A stretch of 17,669 nucleotides of DNA, from positions 76,735 through 94,403 of the forward strand of contig DHBS01000040.1 in assembly GCA_002398825.1 (NCBI GenBank), written 5' to 3'. Each line of letters opens with the position of its first letter. Position 1 is the stretch's first letter. Source of the DNA: Syntrophomonas sp. UBA4922 (GTDB taxonomy: Bacteria > Bacillota > Syntrophomonadia > Syntrophomonadales > Syntrophomonadaceae). This document shows positions 15,325 through 17,669 of the stretch, piece after piece. The notes beneath the pieces were generated by a model that had not been told where the DNA came from, made no database searches, and saw only the letters and a program-made list of their open reading frames with translations. Both the position numbers and the translations under genes were made by a program.

Positions 15325-16629
15325 ATGAAGGGAGGACAACGGGAAGAAAAGGTGAATATCTCCGAACTGGACAACAAAAATATGTTGGAGTTATACCAGA
15401 TTGCCCGGGATTTGAACCTGGCCGGATATTCCAAGCTGCGTAAGAAGGAATTGGTATTCGAAATTACCAAAGCCTTAACCCATTCCGACCAGCTCTTGCA
15501 GGCCCAGGGAATTCTGGAGATCATGCCCGATGGATATGGATTCCTGAGGCCTTTTGGGTACTTGCCCAGTCAGGACGATATTTATGTTTCACCTTCCCAG
15601 ATAAGGAAATTTGAATTGCGTACCGGCGACCATGTAAGTGGTCAGGTACGATCTCCCAAAGACAATGAGCGGTTTTTTGCCTTGCTCAAGGTGGAGGGTG
15701 TTAACGGCTTTCCTCCAGAGGAATCTATCAAAAGAATCCATTTTGATGCCTTAACCCCCCTGTATCCGACCGAAAAGCTGAACCTGGAGACCGTACAGCG
15801 CGAGCTGTCCACCCGCATCATCGACCTGATTGCGCCAATCGGCAAGGGACAGCGCGGTCTGATTGTGGCTCCTCCTAAAGCCGGCAAGACCATCCTGCTG
15901 CAGAAAATTGCCCAGGGCATCAGCGAAAATCATCCTGATGTCGTATTGATCATACTGCTGGTAGATGAACGCCCTGAGGAAGTTACGGATATGCAGCGCT
16001 CAACCAAAGCGGAGGTGGTGTCCTCCACCTTTGACGAGCCTCCGGAAAACCACGTGAAAGTAACCGACATGGTTCTGGAACGGGCCAAACGGCTGGTGGA
16101 ACATAAAAAAGACGTGGTTATTCTCATGGACAGTGTCACCAGGCTGGCACGAGCCCACAACCTGGTGGTGCCTCCCAGCGGCCGGACACTATCCGGCGGC
16201 ATTGACCCGGCCTCGCTTGATAAGCCCAAACGCTTCTTCGGGGCGGCGCGCAATATCGAAGAGGGAGGCAGCCTGACCATCTGCGCCACTGCTCTGGTTG
16301 AAACCGGTTCGAGGATGGATGAGGTCATTTTTGAGGAATTTAAGGGACGGGGCAATATGGAGCTGGTACTGGAAAGAAAGCTGGCCGAGAGGCGTATATT
16401 CCCGGCCATCGATGTCAAACGATCCGGCACCAGAAAAGAAGAGCTCTTGCTGAGCGGCGAAGAATTAGAACTGATGTGGAATCTGCGCAACATGTTCAGT
16501 GATTATAATCCAGTTGAAACCATGCAGATGATATTAGATACCATGAAGAAAACCAAGACCAATAAGGACTTGTTGCGAGCGGCTCCGTTGGTTTTTGGAA
16601 AAACCGACCATGCCCGAAAATCCTACTAA
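15325..16629 (+). CDS. rho: Transcription termination factor Rho
   Basis: Rho is a hexameric RNA-dependent ATPase that ends transcription. The 434 residues show an N-terminal Rho helical domain (about 13-55), an RNA-binding cold-shock fold (about 62-128, with DGYGFLRP and DIYVSPSQIR), and the RecA-like motor with Walker A APPKAGKT (182-189), Walker B VVILMDSVTR and the R-loop region FKGRGNMELVLE. It has no long N-terminal insertion, and is close in layout to Bacillus Rho. ATG 15325 is preceded by AAAGGA seven to eight bases away. A GTG at 15352 (product MNISELDNKN) is an alternative start, since the extra nine residues are not clearly conserved. The gene follows glpX, as in Bacillus, but with its own leader. 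Confidence 0.97.
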   Translation: MKGGQREEKVNISELDNKNMLELYQIARDLNLAGYSKLRKKELVFEITKALTHSDQLLQAQGILEIMPDGYGFLRPFGYLPSQDDIYVSPSQIRKFELRTGDHVSGQVRSPKDNERFFALLKVEGVNGFPPEESIKRIHFDALTPLYPTEKLNLETVQRELSTRIIDLIAPIGKGQRGLIVAPPKAGKTILLQKIAQGISENHPDVVLIILLVDERPEEVTDMQRSTKAEVVSSTFDEPPENHVKVTDMVLERAKRLVEHKKDVVILMDSVTRLARAHNLVVPPSGRTLSGGIDPASLDKPKRFFGAARNIEEGGSLTICATALVETGSRMDEVIFEEFKGRGNMELVLERKLAERRIFPAIDVKRSGTRKEELLLSGEELELMWNLRNMFSDYNPVETMQMILDTMKKTKTNKDLLRAAPLVFGKTDHARKSY

Positions 16630-16746
16630 AATAAGGAAAAAATCCCATCTGAGTAGTTGTTTCTCAAATATGGATGAATAAATGCCTGCGCTTATGTGGA
16701 GACTATGGTATATGTTGACTATTGGTCTTCAAAAGCGAGGTGTACT

Positions 16747-17604
16747 ATGAAAAGGAAATGGATTAGCTCACTGCTGGTTGGCATTATCTTTCTGGGCAGT
16801 GTAGTGGGCCCGGTTGCGGCTGCACTCTGTCCGGGGGATTTCCTACCGTGGATGTCTGCAGCTACCGCAGAGCCTGAAACCGGGCTCAGTACCGGCAGGG
16901 ATCATGTGGTAAGAAATGGCGATACCCTGTGGGCATTATCCAGGGAATATCATGTTGATTTAGATGCGCTCTTATTGATGAACAATCTTGATGAGAATGA
17001 TTTGCTGACTGTAGGCAGAACCTTGAAGATACCGATTTCGACCTGCACAGTGAAGAAAGGGGACACCTTATCTTCGCTGGCCTCCAGGTATCAGGTGAGT
17101 GTAGAGGCTCTAGCCATGGCCAACCAGGGCAAAGATCCTTACCAGCTAGAGGTCGGAGATGTATTGATTATCCCCGGCTTCGAGGCAGACAGCATTGCTG
17201 CCAGCAGTACTCCCTCCCGGGGCTATAGCATCGATCTTGCCGCCTTTGGATGGCCGGTAAGCGGTGCGGTCACTTCAGCGTATGGTTGGAGAAAATCAGG
17301 ATTTCATCATGGCGTGGATATTGCTCAGGAAACCGGCGCCCCCATCAAAGCGGCTGCTGATGGAATCGTTATTTTCAGCGGCGCCAAACCCATCTACGGA
17401 AAAACCGTGATTATCAGCCATAATGATGGCAGGGAGACCCTCTATGCACATGCTCAGAGTATTCTGGTTCATAAAAATCAGAGGGTTCGCAAAGGACAGA
17501 TTATTGCCCTGGTAGGCACCACCGGACGAACTACCGGACCCCATGTGCATTTTGAGGTTAAACTTAACGGAAAAACGGTTAATCCGCTGAGCCAACTGCG
17601 TTAA
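16747..17604 (+). CDS. LysM and M23 domain cell-wall endopeptidase
   Basis: The 285-residue exported protein has a signal peptide (about 1-26, ending VAAAL), two LysM repeats (about 53-97, HVVRNGDTLWALS, and 99-144, CTVKKGDTLSSLA) that bind peptidoglycan, and a LytM-type M23 domain (about 168-283). The zinc site is complete: H187 and D191 in HHGVD and H268 in HVHFE, with catalytic H235 in YAHA. It should cut peptide cross-links in the wall, in growth, division or sporulation; which one is unclear. I chose ATG 16747 because GAGGTG (16737-16742) lies just upstream and a KRK signal peptide follows. The in-frame ATG at 16696 would add a non-signal extension. The gene is 117 bases after rho, where I see no clear promoter, and ends at a terminator. 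Confidence 0.93.
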   Translation: MKRKWISSLLVGIIFLGSVVGPVAAALCPGDFLPWMSAATAEPETGLSTGRDHVVRNGDTLWALSREYHVDLDALLLMNNLDENDLLTVGRTLKIPISTCTVKKGDTLSSLASRYQVSVEALAMANQGKDPYQLEVGDVLIIPGFEADSIAASSTPSRGYSIDLAAFGWPVSGAVTSAYGWRKSGFHHGVDIAQETGAPIKAAADGIVIFSGAKPIYGKTVIISHNDGRETLYAHAQSILVHKNQRVRKGQIIALVGTTGRTTGPHVHFEVKLNGKTVNPLSQLR

Positions 17605-17613
17605 CTGCGTTAA
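17594..17613 (+). repeat. Tandem 9-base repeat duplicating the final codons and stop
   Basis: The unit AACTGCGTT occurs twice in tandem, then AA. In frame it reads Leu-Arg-stop-Leu-Arg-stop, so the end of the peptidase gene is copied exactly and a second stop (17611-17613) backs up the first. Confidence 0.85.
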
Positions 17614-17620
17614 ATATCAC

Positions 17621-17643
17621 GCCCCCATATGGGGGCTTTTTTT
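17621..17643 (+). terminator. Intrinsic terminator after the M23 peptidase gene
   Basis: A perfect inverted repeat, GCCCCC-ATAT-GGGGGC (17621-17636), is followed at once by seven T residues. A GC-rich stem, four-base loop and T run make this a textbook Rho-independent terminator, 16 bases after the stop codon. Confidence 0.93.
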
Positions 17644-17669
17644 ATGGGTAGATTTGAGATAGGCTATTA

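Noticed and set aside
1..17669. Mobile element, CRISPR array, phage or defence island
   Set aside because: No transposase, integrase, repeat array, tRNA-flanked insertion or shift in base composition was seen; the content is housekeeping and envelope genes.

Overview
The window is a compact stretch of core chromosome from a Gram-positive, endospore-forming bacterium of the Clostridia. Strong GGAGG-type ribosome binding sites, an S-layer (SLH) protein, a Spo0F-type phosphorelay regulator and the order spo0F-fba-transaldolase-glpX-rho, known from Bacillus and relatives, all point to Firmicutes. The combination with argS, a short delta-like RNA polymerase protein, pyrG, a FemAB enzyme and sppA recalls Syntrophomonadaceae (Syntrophomonas-like), but that family call rests on memory of gene order and was not checked by a search. 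I see no mobile element, CRISPR array, tRNA, rRNA or defence system, and no gap longer than about 275 bases without a gene.

Layout. (1) 3-3479, plus strand: cell-surface block with the C-terminal end of an unrecognised protein, an SLH-domain exported protein and a membrane-anchored M1 metallopeptidase. (2) 3480-3848, minus strand: one small unknown protein whose stop codon directly abuts the peptidase stop. (3) 3972-6537: argS, a delta-like HARE-HTH protein and a UPF0173-type metallo-beta-lactamase-fold protein, tightly packed as one operon. (4) 6615-12059: pyrG with its own sigma-A type promoter, then a FemAB-type aminoacyltransferase, a divergent alanine racemase-like enzyme, SppA and a Yip1-family membrane protein. 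(5) 12124-15050: spo0F behind a good match to a sigma-H promoter, then class II fructose-bisphosphate aldolase, transaldolase and GlpX-type fructose-1,6-bisphosphatase. (6) 15325-16629: rho, after the longest intergenic region. (7) 16747-17604: a LysM/M23 cell-wall endopeptidase, closed by a clear intrinsic terminator.

How the parts fit. Region 4 mixes nucleotide supply (CTP) with envelope work: a FemAB enzyme that would add amino acids to peptidoglycan precursors, a PLP racemase that could supply a D-amino acid, and two membrane-quality proteins. Region 5 couples sporulation signalling to gluconeogenesis and the pentose-phosphate pathway. The most promising points for follow-up are the divergent racemase beside FemAB, the sigma-H-like promoter before spo0F, and the rho leader. 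I found no clearly new multi-gene system.
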